A stretch of 64,000 nt of DNA, taken from assembly GCF_011772445.1 (NCBI RefSeq), contig NZ_WVZN01000038.1:10239-74238 (forward strand), written 5' to 3'. A program made the translations under genes and the position numbers. The stretch is from Hydrogenophaga sp. (lineage in GTDB: Bacteria > Pseudomonadota > Gammaproteobacteria > Burkholderiales > Burkholderiaceae_C). Each line of letters begins with the position of its first letter. The stretch's first letter is position 1. The notes beneath the pieces are model-generated. The model saw only the letters and a list, made by a program, of their open reading frames with translations, was not told the DNA's origin and made no database searches. This document shows positions 10,780-20,044 of this stretch, in pieces.

Positions 10780-10810
10780 TTGACCTTGACAACGTGTCAA
10801 ACGCAAGCAT
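10780..10810 (+). promoter_or_regulatory. MerR/CueR-type promoter driving the second copA unit
   Basis: TTGACC and AAGCAT are separated by 19 bases. The spacer contains TTGAC...GTCAA as an inverted repeat, a variant of the CueR/HmrR operator. It faces the small gene at 10842 and copA at 11067. The -10 is poor, as is usual for MerR-activated promoters. Confidence 0.6.
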
Positions 10811-10841
10811 GCGCAGCTCCAACCTCTACCGGAGCACCGCC

Positions 10842-11009
10842 ATGCCCACCGACTGCCTTCTGTCCCACGCCGGCTTCGGCCCCTTCTTGAAGGTGCTCGG
10901 CCGCCAGCCCGTGCAGGCGCGCGCCTGGCGCGATTCGCAAGGCTGGCGCCACTGGCTGCCAATGGCACGGGCCTGGGCCCATCGCCGGTTTCAGGTCACG
11001 GCCTTTTGA
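10842..11009 (+). CDS. Small basic hypothetical protein ahead of copA
   Basis: A 55-residue reading frame with ATG preceded by GGAG, immediately downstream of the MerR-type promoter and 57 bases before copA. The sequence is rich in Arg, Trp and Ala with a single Cys near the start, and no known domain is recognised. It could be a genuine small gene of the copper unit or part of a leader; coding is uncertain. Confidence 0.4.
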   Translation: MPTDCLLSHAGFGPFLKVLGRQPVQARAWRDSQGWRHWLPMARAWAHRRFQVTAF

Positions 11010-11066
11010 CCTTGCCCCCGTGGCAAGGCCGAGTATCCAGCCCACCCCTTCTCAAGGAGATCCAGC

Positions 11067-13448
11067 ATGAACACTTCCAGCACCCTCGTGGCACACGAGT
11101 TTCCCATCGAGGGAATGACCTGCGCATCGTGTGTCGTCCGTGTCGAGAAAGCCCTCAAGTCGGTTGTGGGCGTGGCGAGCGTTGACGTCAACCTGGCCAC
11201 CGAACGCGCCACGGTCAACGTGGCCGCAGGCACATCGGGCGCTGCGTTGATCGCGGCCGTCGACAAAGCGGGCTACAGCGTGGCCGCCGAGAGCTTCGAG
11301 TTCTTGATCGAGGGCATGACCTGCGCGTCCTGTGTGGCGCGCGTCGAAAAGGCCTTGAAGTCCGTGGTCGGCGTGCAAGAGGCCGTCGTCAACCTCGCGA
11401 CGGAGCGCGCCAGTGTCAAGGCTGTCGGCATATCGGCAGGTGCGCTGATGGCAGCGGTGGACAAGGCGGGCTACCGAGCCGTCATGTTCGAGGACAACCC
11501 TTCGCGACCGGTCACTGCATCCAGGGGTGAATCGCTTTGGCCGGTATTGCTGGCCGCTGCGCTGTCCCTGCCTCTGGTGTTGCCCATGGTCGGCATGTTG
11601 TTCGGGGCCGACTGGATGATAGATGGCTGGTGGCAGCTCGCGCTGGCCACGCCGGTGCAGTTCTGGCTGGGCGCCCGCTTCTACCGTGCCGGCTGGCGCG
11701 CGGTGCGCGCTGGCGCCGGCAACATGGACCTGCTGGTGGCGCTGGGCACCAGCGCCGGTTACGGCCTGAGCCTGTACCTGCTGTTCAAGCACGCAGAGCA
11801 CGGCACTCCGCACCTGTACTTCGAAGCCTCGGCCGTCATCATCACGCTGGTGCTGCTGGGCAAGTGGCTGGAATCGCGCGCCAAGCGCCAGACCACCGCC
11901 GCCATCGCAGCGCTCAATGCCTTGAAGCCCGAGGTGGCGCGAGTGCGCACCGACGGTGGCGACATCGACCTGCCGTTGGCGCGCGTGAAAGTGAACGACC
12001 TGGTGGTGATCCGTCCGGGCGAGCGCGTGCCGGTGGACGGCGTGGTGGTCGAAGGCGCAAGCCAGGTGGACGAGTCGCTCATCACCGGCGAGGGCCTGCC
12101 GGTGGCCAAACATGAGGGCGACAAGGTCACGGGCGGCGCGATCAACGCCGAAGGTTTGCTGCTGGTGCGCACCACCGCAGTGGGCGCCGAATCCACGCTT
12201 TCGCGCATCGTGCGCATGGTGGAGTCGGCCCAGGCGCGCAAGGCGCCCATCCAGCGCATCGTGGACCGCGTGAGCGCGGTGTTCGTGCCGGTGGTGCTGG
12301 TACTGGCCGCGCTCACGCTGCTGGGCTGGGGCGTGGCCACTGGCGACTGGGAGCAGGCCATCCTGAACGCCGTCGCGGTGCTGGTGATCGCCTGCCCTTG
12401 TGCCCTGGGCCTGGCCACACCCACCGCCATCATGGCCGGCACCGGCGTGGCCGCGCGCCACGGCATCCTGATCAAGGACGCGGAGGCGCTCGAACTCGCG
12501 CACCGCATCGACACGGTGGCGTTCGACAAGACCGGCACCCTCACGGAAGGCAGGCCCACGCTGGTGGCAGCGACGGCCGCGCTCGGACACGAAACCCACC
12601 TGCTGCCCTGGAGCGCGGCCATCCAGGCCGGCAGCGAGCACCCGTTGGCCCGCGCGGTGATGGACGCCGCGAAGCGCGCCGGTGTGCCGCTGCTGTCGGC
12701 CGCCAAGGTGAGCGCGGTGGCGGGCCGTGGCATGTCGGCCGAGGTGCAGGGCCGCGTGTTGCGTCTGGGCAGCCCGCGCTACATGCAGGAACTCGGCGTG
12801 GACACCGCGGCCCTGCGCGAACAAGCCAATGCCCTGCAGGACGACGGGCGCACCGTGTCCTGGCTGGCGGACGTCACCGACCGCCCGCAGTTGGTCGGCC
12901 TGCTGGCCTTCGGCGATGCCCCCAAGGCCAGCGCACTGCAGGCGATCGAGCGCCTGCGTGGCATGAACGTGCGCTCGGTGATGGTGACCGGCGACAACCT
13001 GGGCAGCGCCACCGCGGTGGCAAGCCAGCTCGGCGTGGACCACGTCGAGGCCGAGGTGCTGCCCGCGGACAAGGCCGCCATCGTGAACCGCCTGAAGGAC
13101 GGTGAGCGCACCGTGGCCATGGTGGGCGACGGCATCAACGATGCACCCGCGCTTGCCTCGGCGGACGTGGGCATCGCCATGTCCACCGGCACCGACGTGG
13201 CCATGCACGCGGCGGGCATCACGCTCATGCGTGGCGACCCGGCACTGGTGGCCGACGCGATCGACATCTCGCGCCGCACCTACCGCAAGATCCGCCAGAA
13301 CCTGTTCTGGGCCTTTGCCTACAACGTGATCGGCATCCCGTTGGCCGCGGCCGGGCTGCTGAATCCGGTGGTGGCAGGCGCCGCCATGGCATTGAGCAGC
13401 GTGAGCGTGGTGAGCAACGCGCTGCTGCTGCGCGGCTGGCGCCGCTGA
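11067..13448 (+). CDS. copA: Copper-exporting P1B-type ATPase with two HMA domains
   Basis: Cu(I) pump of the inner membrane, 793 residues, the standard CopA length. Two N-terminal HMA domains each carry GMTCASC (about residues 17 and 83). Eight membrane segments follow, with TGE in the actuator domain, [10 protein letters not shown] (about 442), [11 protein letters not shown] (about 487), an HP motif (GSEHPLARA) and [22 protein letters not shown] precedes the ATG. It differs in N-terminal architecture from the YHS-type ATPase at 6026-8416, so the two are not a recent duplication. It lies downstream of the MerR-type promoter at 10780. Confidence 0.95.
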   Translation: MNTSSTLVAHEFPIEGMTCASCVVRVEKALKSVVGVASVDVNLATERATVNVAAGTSGAALIAAVDKAGYSVAAESFEFLIEGMTCASCVARVEKALKSVVGVQEAVVNLATERASVKAVGISAGALMAAVDKAGYRAVMFEDNPSRPVTASRGESLWPVLLAAALSLPLVLPMVGMLFGADWMIDGWWQLALATPVQFWLGARFYRAGWRAVRAGAGNMDLLVALGTSAGYGLSLYLLFKHAEHGTPHLYFEASAVIITLVLLGKWLESRAKRQTTAAIAALNALKPEVARVRTDGGDIDLPLARVKVNDLVVIRPGERVPVDGVVVEGASQVDESLITGEGLPVAKHEGDKVTGGAINAEGLLLVRTTAVGAESTLSRIVRMVESAQARKAPIQRIVDRVSAVFVPVVLVLAALTLLGWGVATGDWEQAILNAVAVLVIACPCALGLATPTAIMAGTGVAARHGILIKDAEALELAHRIDTVAFDKTGTLTEGRPTLVAATAALGHETHLLPWSAAIQAGSEHPLARAVMDAAKRAGVPLLSAAKVSAVAGRGMSAEVQGRVLRLGSPRYMQELGVDTAALREQANALQDDGRTVSWLADVTDRPQLVGLLAFGDAPKASALQAIERLRGMNVRSVMVTGDNLGSATAVASQLGVDHVEAEVLPADKAAIVNRLKDGERTVAMVGDGINDAPALASADVGIAMSTGTDVAMHAAGITLMRGDPALVADAIDISRRTYRKIRQNLFWAFAYNVIGIPLAAAGLLNPVVAGAAMALSSVSVVSNALLLRGWRR

Positions 13449-13473
13449 CGCCGGCTGTTCCTGTCGGTTGTCG

Positions 13474-14159
13474 TCAGGCGGGCGGGGCCTTGTGCCCCGG
13501 CCCGCCAAACACCGTGTAGACCACTTGCTCGCGCACCTGCTGCGCGAGGTCAGGTGACGCGGTGTGCTGCGGATGGGCGCGAAACAGCGGGGCCACCGAC
13601 TGCAGGCGCCGAGCAGGTAGGCCAGCCGCTGACCCGGCTCCGGTGCCATCAGCATGCCTTGTGTGCACACCAGCGCCAGTTCGGTGGTCGCCACACGGTT
13701 GCTGTCCGCGATGCACCGTGCGGTCTCCAGTGCCTTGTCGAGCAGCGCCTCGTGCGGCACCACATGGCCGACCAATCGCAGCCGGCGGATGTCGCGGGCC
13801 AGGGCCAATTCGAAGCCGGTACCACCCGTATGCCCGTGCTCCGCCGCCACGATGGGCTTGTAGAGGCGGTCGCCCCCGCGAGTGATGCCACCGCCCAGCC
13901 CGCGCGCCACGTTGGCGCGCAGATCGCCGAAGTTGGCCTGGCTCCAGCGCGGGATCACGGTTTTCAGATCCGCGCCAGCGCAGCACGACGGACCTTCGCC
14001 GTGGAGGATGGCCACGTAGGCCTCGTCGTCTGCGGCGAAGCGACGCCAGGCTTCGAGAAGTCCAGCGTCCAGTGCGTCGTCGATGGTGTTGTGCGCCCGC
14101 GGACGGTCCAGCGTGATCCACGCGATGCGGTCCTCGCGGCGGTAGTGAACAGTCTCCAT
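13474..14159 (-). pseudogene. Enoyl-CoA hydratase/isomerase, degraded
   Basis: The N-terminal half is clearly a crotonase (ITLDRPRAHNTIDDAL, then CCAGADLKTV at the oxyanion-hole region). After LALARDIR the sequence jumps straight to RLRLVG, dropping the family's central segment, and near 13,600 the frame shifts so that the natural C-terminus (QQVREQVVYTVFGG) is read in another phase. Deletion plus frameshift make the gene non-functional. It separates the copper genes from the NodT lipoprotein. Confidence 0.8.
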
Positions 14160-14246
14160 CGCTTCTCCTGAGGCGGCACCTTGCCGCGCGATGGTCCTTT
14201 GGACGAGGGGGAAGGGGGCGGTGTGACCGCGCCCACCCGCCGTTCG

Positions 14247-15614
14247 TTAGACCGCGCCCAGCGCGCGAAGCAGGAAGGCCACGTCCTGACGGTGCTGCCC
14301 GAGCGCCTCGGCCAAACCCAGCTGGGCTTGCTGCGCGCTGCGTTGCGCGTCGAGCAGTTCCAGCAGATCGGACGCACCGCCCTGGTAGCGCAGCCGCGAC
14401 AGTTGCTCCGCGCGCACCGCTTCGCGGCTGCGTTCCTGCAGTGCCGTCAGGCGGGCGCGGCCGAAGCTCACCTGTGCCAGCGCGTTCTCCACCTCTTCGG
14501 TGGCCAGCAACACGCGCTGCCGGTAGTGGAGCAGGGCCTCGCGTTCCTGGGCGCGTGCGGCGTCCAGGCGGGCCTGCAGTCGTCCGGCATTGAACACCGG
14601 CAGGCTGATCGAAGGCGCAATCAACCAGGCGCCCGTGCCGGCCGAGCTCAGGCCGACGGCCGACCCGGCCAGCCAGCCGACGAAGCCGCCCACCGAGATG
14701 CGAGGCAGGAACTCGGCGCGTACCGCCTCGGCATCCATGGCCAGGGCTTGCAGACGGGCTTCGGCCGCCGCGATGTCGGGACGCGACGCGAGCCAGGTCT
14801 CGCCGTCCGGCAGGCCCAGGGTGATCGCAGCCGGATCCGCGGGGGCGCTGTCGCTTGCAGGAATGGCCTGCGCGCCGGGCGTGTCGCCCGCGAGCACGGC
14901 GAGGCGGTTCATGGCCTGCGTGGCCTGGGCCTGCAAGGCTGGCACATCGGCTTGCACGGCGGCCAGATCGCTGCGCGCGCGCGCTTCGTCCAGTGGCGCG
15001 CTCAGGCCGGCGCGCGCACGGTGCTGCACCAGGGCCAGTGTGGCCCGGCGGTTCTCGATGACCGCTTGTGTGAGCGCCAGGCGCTCGTTCGCACTGGCCA
15101 GCGCGTACCAGGCCTGGGCCACCTCGGCCGCCACCGCGCGGCGCACCGCTTCGGCGTCTGCCACGGAGGCGTCGCTACGCAACCGCTGTGCATGACTTGC
15201 GTTGCGCAGGCGCCCGAACACGTCGACCTCCCAGGCCAGGTCGATGCCGGCGCTGGTGCTGCCGCTGCGCTGCCGGTCTTCGCGCTCGCTGGCGCCCACG
15301 GTGGCATCAAGCGCCGGCCATCGCGCAGCCGACGCGGCAGCGGCCAGGGCACGCGAGCGTTGCACGCGCTCCACTGCTTGCGCGACGTCGAGGTTGCCGG
15401 CGAGCGCGCGCGCGATGTGGTGCATCAACGCGGTGTCACCCAAGGCGCCCCAGCGGGCCGCGGGTGCACTGCGGGGCAGCTCGGGGGCGCCTGCGAATCG
15501 CGGTGCGTCCGACTTGGTCAGGTCGAGGGTCGCTGTGCCCGGTGCGGCGCAGCCGGCGAGCAGGGCCGCTGCGGCCAGGGCCGTCCAGCGCCAGGGGGAC
15601 TTCGATCGGGTCAT
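14247..15614 (-). CDS. Outer-membrane efflux lipoprotein, NodT/OprM family
   Basis: Outer-membrane factor of an RND drug or solvent pump, 455 residues. A signal peptide ends in the lipobox LLAGC (Cys at about 21), so it is lipid-anchored. Two TolC-like repeats follow (YALASANERLALTQ, ALLHYRQRVLLATEEVENAL). It would be the last gene of an adaptor-permease-channel operon, but the permease upstream on this strand survives only as a 67-codon tail, so the channel is now orphaned and probably depends on another promoter or pump. Confidence 0.9.
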   Translation of the reverse strand: MTRSKSPWRWTALAAAALLAGCAAPGTATLDLTKSDAPRFAGAPELPRSAPAARWGALGDTALMHHIARALAGNLDVAQAVERVQRSRALAAAASAARWPALDATVGASEREDRQRSGSTSAGIDLAWEVDVFGRLRNASHAQRLRSDASVADAEAVRRAVAAEVAQAWYALASANERLALTQAVIENRRATLALVQHRARAGLSAPLDEARARSDLAAVQADVPALQAQATQAMNRLAVLAGDTPGAQAIPASDSAPADPAAITLGLPDGETWLASRPDIAAAEARLQALAMDAEAVRAEFLPRISVGGFVGWLAGSAVGLSSAGTGAWLIAPSISLPVFNAGRLQARLDAARAQEREALLHYRQRVLLATEEVENALAQVSFGRARLTALQERSREAVRAEQLSRLRYQGGASDLLELLDAQRSAQQAQLGLAEALGQHRQDVAFLLRALGAV

Positions 15615-15627
15615 GTCAGCCTCCGGT

Positions 15628-15838
15628 TCAGTTCAGTGCGAGATCGAGTGCCGCGTGCCGTGCGCGGCGGCGTTGCAGCAGCACGTAGAACAGCGGTGTG
15701 AACAGCAGGCCGGCCACGGTGACGACCAGCATGCCGGCAAACACCGCCACGCCCACTGCAGCGCGCATCTCGGCGCCCGCGCCGCTGGCGAACACCAGGG
15801 GCAGCACGCCCATCACGAAGGCCAAACGCACGCCTGTC
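15628..15838 (-). pseudogene. 3' fragment of a hydrophobe/amphiphile (HAE1) RND permease
   Basis: About 70 codons remain, matching the very end of AcrB/MexF-type pumps: [17 protein letters not shown], one membrane helix and the final LLFTPLFYVLLQRRR. The frame breaks off near 15,838, where homology switches to a metal RND gene on the other strand. It lies 13 bases upstream of the NodT gene, so it is the truncated permease of that operon. Confidence 0.85.
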
Positions 15839-15839
15839 G

Positions 15840-16541
15840 GGATGGGTCTATGTCGACATCCGGGGCCGCGACCTGCGTTCGGCCGTGCAGGACATGCAGC
15901 GCGTAGTCGCTGAAAGAGTGAAGCTGCCGCCCGGCTACTCCGTGTCGTGGTCGGGCCAGTTCGAGTTCCTGGAGCGTGCCACGGCCAAGCTCAAGGTGGT
16001 GGTGCCGTTCACGCTGCTGATCATCTTCGTGCTGCTGTATCTCACCTTCAAGCGCTTCGATGAAGCGCTCCTGATCATGGCCACACTGCCCTTCGCGTTG
16101 GTCGGCGGAATCTGGCTTCTCTACCTGCTTGGCTACAACCTGTCGGTCGCCGGTGCCGTCGGCTTCATCGCCTTGGCCGGCGTCGCAGCGGAGTTCGGCG
16201 TGATCATGCTGCTGTACCTGAAGAACGCGTGGCAGGAGCGGCTTCACATGGGTAGGGACGCGGACACGGACCTGCTCGACTCGATCCGCGAAGGAGCTGT
16301 AATGCGCGTGCGGCCAAAGGCAATGACCGTGGCCGTCATCCTGGGCGGCCTGTTTCCGATCATGTGGGGTGCGGGCACGGGCTCGGAGGTCATGCAGCGC
16401 ATCGCCGCGCCCATGGTCGGAGGAATGATCACTGCCCCGCTGCTTTCCATGTTTGTCATCCCGGCGGCCTACCTGCTCCTGCGCCAGCGGAGCCGGGCCC
16501 GCCTTTTCCACGTCCCACCAACCCAAGGAGTTACCGCATGA
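15840..16541 (+). pseudogene. cusA: 3' fragment of a second cusA-type RND permease
   Basis: About 233 codons are homologous to the last fifth of the intact CusA at 5340-5995: [43 protein letters not shown] and [10 protein letters not shown]. There is no start region; the homology begins abruptly at the junction with the opposite-strand HAE1 fragment. The stop overlaps the next ATG (ATGA), so this was a cusA-cusF unit. It cannot act as a pump. Confidence 0.88.
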
Positions 16542-16876
16542 AAGCCATTCTTATTTGCCTCGGCATCGCCGTGGCCGCCGCCGCGTCGCCGACCCTTGCC
16601 CAGCAAACCACGGGCGCGATGAAGGACATGGACATGGGCGCCAAGACGGCCCCAGCCAAGGTTCACGAGGCCAAGGCCACTGTCAAGAGTGTCGACAAGC
16701 AGGCGGGCACGGTCGTGCTCGCGCACGGCCCGGTTGCGACGCTGAACTGGCCGCCGATGACGATGACGTTCCGCGTCAAGGACATGAAGGTCTTGGACAA
16801 GCTCGACGCCGGCAAGTCCGTCGAGGTCGAATTCGTGCAGCAGAACAAGGAGTACGTCGTCACGAAGGTCAAGTAG
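16538..16876 (+). CDS. cusF: Periplasmic Cu/Ag-binding protein CusF
   Basis: A 112-residue periplasmic chaperone that hands Cu(I)/Ag(I) to CusB. Signal peptide about 1-21 (ending in LAQ), a Met-rich linker (MKDMDMG), then the OB-fold CusF domain with [10 protein letters not shown], which holds the Trp and Met ligands. AAGGAG precedes the ATG, which overlaps the cusA remnant stop. The gene itself looks intact, but the pump gene before it is truncated and no promoter of its own was identified. Confidence 0.92.
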   Translation: MKAILICLGIAVAAAASPTLAQQTTGAMKDMDMGAKTAPAKVHEAKATVKSVDKQAGTVVLAHGPVATLNWPPMTMTFRVKDMKVLDKLDAGKSVEVEFVQQNKEYVVTKVK

Positions 16877-16992
16877 ACGATGGCGGGCCGGATGGTCGGC
16901 GTCTTCTCTTGCCTTGGCCCTAGGTGCCGGGAGCTTTCAGATGGTGCTGACCTCGGGCCTTTAAGTCCGAAAACGCCATAATCCTGGCGCGC

Positions 16993-17610
16993 TCAAACCT
17001 CTCGCGCGCTTTCGGACGCCTCGCGCAGGATCTCGCGGCCGCCGTTTGCGGCGATGCCGGCCACGAGAACACCCAGCACCAGGTCCGGGATGTTCGACCC
17101 GAGCCACATGACCAGCACGCCCGACAGCACGATGGCCCCATTCACGATGGAATCGTTGCTCGTGAAGATGGCCGACGCCTTGAAGTTCACATCCTCGCCG
17201 CGGTGGCGGCGCAGCAGCCTGAGGCACACGAGGTTCAAGGCTGCGTTGACGGCCGCCATGGCCATCATGGCCGGCCCCACAGGCTCCTCGCCGCCCGCAA
17301 ACCGGCGCAGGACTTCGACGAACAGCAGCACGGCAAGGCCAATCAGCAAGAAGCCCGAAAGGCGGGCTGCCCGCACCTTGACCTTCGCCGCGCGGCCCAC
17401 GGCGTAGAGGCTGACCGCGTAGACGGATGCGTCGGCCAGGTTATCAAGGCCCGCGCCCATGAGAGCGGTCGAAGCGGCCCACGCGCCGAGTCCGATGCCG
17501 GCCGCGGACTGCCCCAGGTTGATCAGCAGCACCGTCCGCAAGATCCTCCGGTCCGCCGCGTTGCTGGCGTCCAATCCCTCGAGTTCGTCGTCATCGTCCT
17601 TGTCAGCCAC
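16993..17610 (-). CDS. Cation diffusion facilitator family metal exporter
   Basis: A 205-residue membrane protein with about six hydrophobic segments and an acidic N-terminus (DKDDDDELEG). TM2 carries GLDNLADASVYAVS and TM5 carries SNDSIVNGAIVLSG, positions where CDF transporters bind Zn/Cd/Co; the usual His is replaced by Asn or Ser. It lacks the long C-terminal cytosolic domain of classical CDFs. A Cd/Pb-type MerR-family promoter lies directly upstream, so it is likely a metal exporter of the CadR regulon. Confidence 0.82.
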   Translation of the reverse strand: MADKDDDDELEGLDASNAADRRILRTVLLINLGQSAAGIGLGAWAASTALMGAGLDNLADASVYAVSLYAVGRAAKVKVRAARLSGFLLIGLAVLLFVEVLRRFAGGEEPVGPAMMAMAAVNAALNLVCLRLLRRHRGEDVNFKASAIFTSNDSIVNGAIVLSGVLVMWLGSNIPDLVLGVLVAGIAANGGREILREASESAREV

Positions 17611-17633
17611 GTGTTGCTCCTGTCATTGCCCGC

Positions 17634-17664
17634 ACTGTGCAGGCTGCAGTGGCTGAAGAGTCAA
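17634..17664 (-). promoter_or_regulatory. CadR/PbrR-type promoter of the CDF exporter
   Basis: On the minus strand TTGACT and CACAGT flank a 19-base spacer with the dyad CTTCAG-CCA-CTGCAG. The -35, spacer length and dyad position match the boxes at 19987, 28544 and 40898, though this copy is the most divergent. Confidence 0.6.
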
Positions 17665-17679
17665 GCACGGCATCGGAAA

Positions 17680-19869
17680 TCACGGAGTGAGGAGACGGAC
17701 GTGCGGCGGCCGGGCTGCCGGCGATAGGGTCGGCCGGGGCAGCTCCGCCACGGCCGCACGCACTTCTGACGGGCTCAGGATTTCCGAGAGAACCTGCGGT
17801 TGCGCACCGCTGCTGTAGAGCACATAGAGCGGCACGCCGTTGCGGCCCAGCGCCGCCAGCGCGGCGGTAATCGCGGGGTCGCGCCGCGTCCAGTCGGCGC
17901 GCAACAGTGCTACGTCCCGGGATGCGAGATCCGCCAACACGTGCGGGTTCTGCAGCACGGTCTTCTTGTTGTACTGACATGTGACGCACCAGGCGGCCGT
18001 GAAATCGACGAACACCGGGCGGCCGCTGGCCAGCAGCTGCTCAACCCGGCCGGGCTCCCAGGCCTGCCACACATCACTCGCCGCGACCGCGCGCTCCGGC
18101 CGTGCTGCCCCGATCTGCGCCGCAAGCAGCCAGGCGAACGCGGCCGTCCACGCGAGCGCGACAACGCCAAGGACCAGCCGCGTCCGGCCGTGCAGACCCA
18201 GGCTCCAGGCCAGCATGCCAGTGGCGACCAGGACCACGAGCAGGGCGCTGACTGCATCGATCCCGGTTTGCTGTCCCAAAACCCACAGTAGCCACACCAC
18301 CGCCGCGAACATCGGGTACGCCATCAACTTGCGGAACGTCACCATCCATTCGCCCGGCCGGGGCAGGATGCGGGCCGCGGCCGGGACCCAGCTGGCCACC
18401 AAGTAAGGCAATGCCATTCCCGCGCCCAGCGTTGCAAAGATCATCAGCGCCTGAGGGGTGGGCAAGCCGACCGCGAACCCGAGCGCAGCGCCCATGAAGG
18501 GCGCCGTGCAGGGCGAGGCCACCACGACGGCCAAGACGCCGGACAGGAAGGCATTGAGCACCGGATGGCTGCTTTGAAGCGAAGCCCAGCGCGAGGGAAG
18601 CAGCTGGCGCAGCTCGAACACGCCAGCGAGGTTGAGGCCGATCAGGGTGAACAGCAGCGCGAGCGCGGCAACGACGCCGGGCATCTGCAACTGGAATCCC
18701 CAGCCCAGCTGCTGGCCGGCGCCGCGCAGCGCGACGACGAGCAGGCCCAGCGCCGCAAATGACGCAACAACGCCAGCCGAATACGCGAGCCCATCGAGGC
18801 GGCGGGCGCGCTTGTCGTTCGCATGCTGCGTGAACCCGACCACCTTGATCGCCAGGACGGGGAAGACGCAAGGCATCAGGTTCAGGATCAGCCCACCGAG
18901 CAATGCGCCCAGCAAGGCCGCCATGAACGTCAACTGAGCGCCGGCGTCGCCCGACGAGGCGTTGTTGCGCAGTGCTTCCTGCAATGCCGGGGACAGGCCC
19001 GCCGGGGCGGCGGTCGCGGGCCATGCGCCCTGCACGCGCGCATCGATGCTCCAAGCTTCGTTGGCGAGCGTCAGGACGATCGGCATCGTCTGCGGACTCT
19101 GGCTGCGGTGAGGCGACAGCGGGACCCGTGCGGTCCAAACCTCGCCCTCCCATGCCTGGCTCCATTGCGCCGAAGTCTCGATCACCTCCGCTGTCTCGGG
19201 GAAGAAGTCCAGCGGCTTCCCACGCAAGTGGGCGGGCAGCCCACTCACCCGCACGCGCAGGGCATCCGTCTCGATCGTCGCGCTCGCCTCGCCGGCCAGC
19301 GGCTTGGGCTGCGCCGCAAAGCTCGCCTGGAAAGCAGGGCCGTGCAAGGCGGTCGCGCTCTTGGCGGGGATGGCCAGCGAGAACTCGCCCTCCTCCGGAA
19401 TGCACTCCTTGCGACACACCAGCCAAGTCGCCTTGAGCTTGACCTCCAGCGCGCCCCCCAGGAGCGAGGGCTTGAATTCGGGCGTGACGGTCAGCGGTAC
19501 CGGCAACAGCACCGTGTGCTCGTACCCGTAGTTGATCAGCGTGCCGATCGGGTACTTGCGCGGCATGGGCCAGGCGATCTCGCCGGCCTGCACGCCGGCG
19601 GGCAGCTTCCATTCCAGCTTGGTGGGAAGGCCGGAGTCGCCGGAGTTCTTCCAGTACGAATGCCACTCCGGCTGGTGCGCCAGCTGCAGCCCGACCCACA
19701 CCGGTTTGCCCGGCTCGACGCCCTCGGGCGCATGGGCCAGCAGCTCGGCGCGCGTGCGCTCAGTGACGACCACGCTTTTGGCGGCGGGCTGCGCCGCCGC
19801 GGCGCCGGCGCACAGCAGGACAAGCGGCACCAACAGGCGCGCAGCCAGCAATCGAACAGTCGTGAACAT
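17680..19869 (-). CDS. dsbD: Thiol:disulfide interchange protein, DsbD/ScsB type (copy 1)
   Basis: Inner-membrane electron conduit that passes reducing power from cytosolic thioredoxin to periplasmic thiol proteins. About 729 residues: signal peptide, N-terminal DsbD-alpha-like region (LLAHAPEGVEPGKPVWVG, CRKECIPEEGEF), eight membrane helices with conserved cysteines (LMPCVFPVL, VVASPCTAPFMGA), and a C-terminal thioredoxin fold with CVTC. The size and N-domain match the long ScsB subgroup found in copper clusters. A close paralogue is at 22851-24956. No strong ribosome binding site precedes the start. Confidence 0.9.
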   Translation of the reverse strand: MFTTVRLLAARLLVPLVLLCAGAAAAQPAAKSVVVTERTRAELLAHAPEGVEPGKPVWVGLQLAHQPEWHSYWKNSGDSGLPTKLEWKLPAGVQAGEIAWPMPRKYPIGTLINYGYEHTVLLPVPLTVTPEFKPSLLGGALEVKLKATWLVCRKECIPEEGEFSLAIPAKSATALHGPAFQASFAAQPKPLAGEASATIETDALRVRVSGLPAHLRGKPLDFFPETAEVIETSAQWSQAWEGEVWTARVPLSPHRSQSPQTMPIVLTLANEAWSIDARVQGAWPATAAPAGLSPALQEALRNNASSGDAGAQLTFMAALLGALLGGLILNLMPCVFPVLAIKVVGFTQHANDKRARRLDGLAYSAGVVASFAALGLLVVALRGAGQQLGWGFQLQMPGVVAALALLFTLIGLNLAGVFELRQLLPSRWASLQSSHPVLNAFLSGVLAVVVASPCTAPFMGAALGFAVGLPTPQALMIFATLGAGMALPYLVASWVPAAARILPRPGEWMVTFRKLMAYPMFAAVVWLLWVLGQQTGIDAVSALLVVLVATGMLAWSLGLHGRTRLVLGVVALAWTAAFAWLLAAQIGAARPERAVAASDVWQAWEPGRVEQLLASGRPVFVDFTAAWCVTCQYNKKTVLQNPHVLADLASRDVALLRADWTRRDPAITAALAALGRNGVPLYVLYSSGAQPQVLSEILSPSEVRAAVAELPRPTLSPAARPPHVRLLTP

Positions 19870-19986
19870 GGGAAAAAGCGGCTCTTTTCGGGGGCATGCG
19901 ACGCACGCCGACGCGCGGACTATAGGGCCGTTGCGGACGCCCATTCGCAGCAGCCACCGCCGGTCGCGGGTCTCTGCCAACCTTGC

Positions 19987-20017
19987 TTGACTCTACTGCA
20001 GCTAGAGAGTTTCCAAT
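19987..20017 (+). promoter_or_regulatory. CadR/PbrR-type promoter of the fatty-acid-hydroxylase-like gene
   Basis: TTGACT and TCCAAT flank a 19-base spacer ending in a CTAGAG half-site, with the same -35, -10 and spacer length as the promoter in front of the Cd/Pb ATPase. It lies 28 bases before the ATG at 20045. Confidence 0.72.
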
Positions 20018-20044
20018 CCTGTTCGCAAGCCCTGAGGAAAGAAG

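Noticed and set aside
11052-14159. A single open frame of over 1000 codons on the minus strand
   Set aside because: Only the first 190 codons resemble a protein (crotonase). The rest is His/Gln/Arg-rich antisense of the copper ATPase, an artefact of GC-rich codon use.
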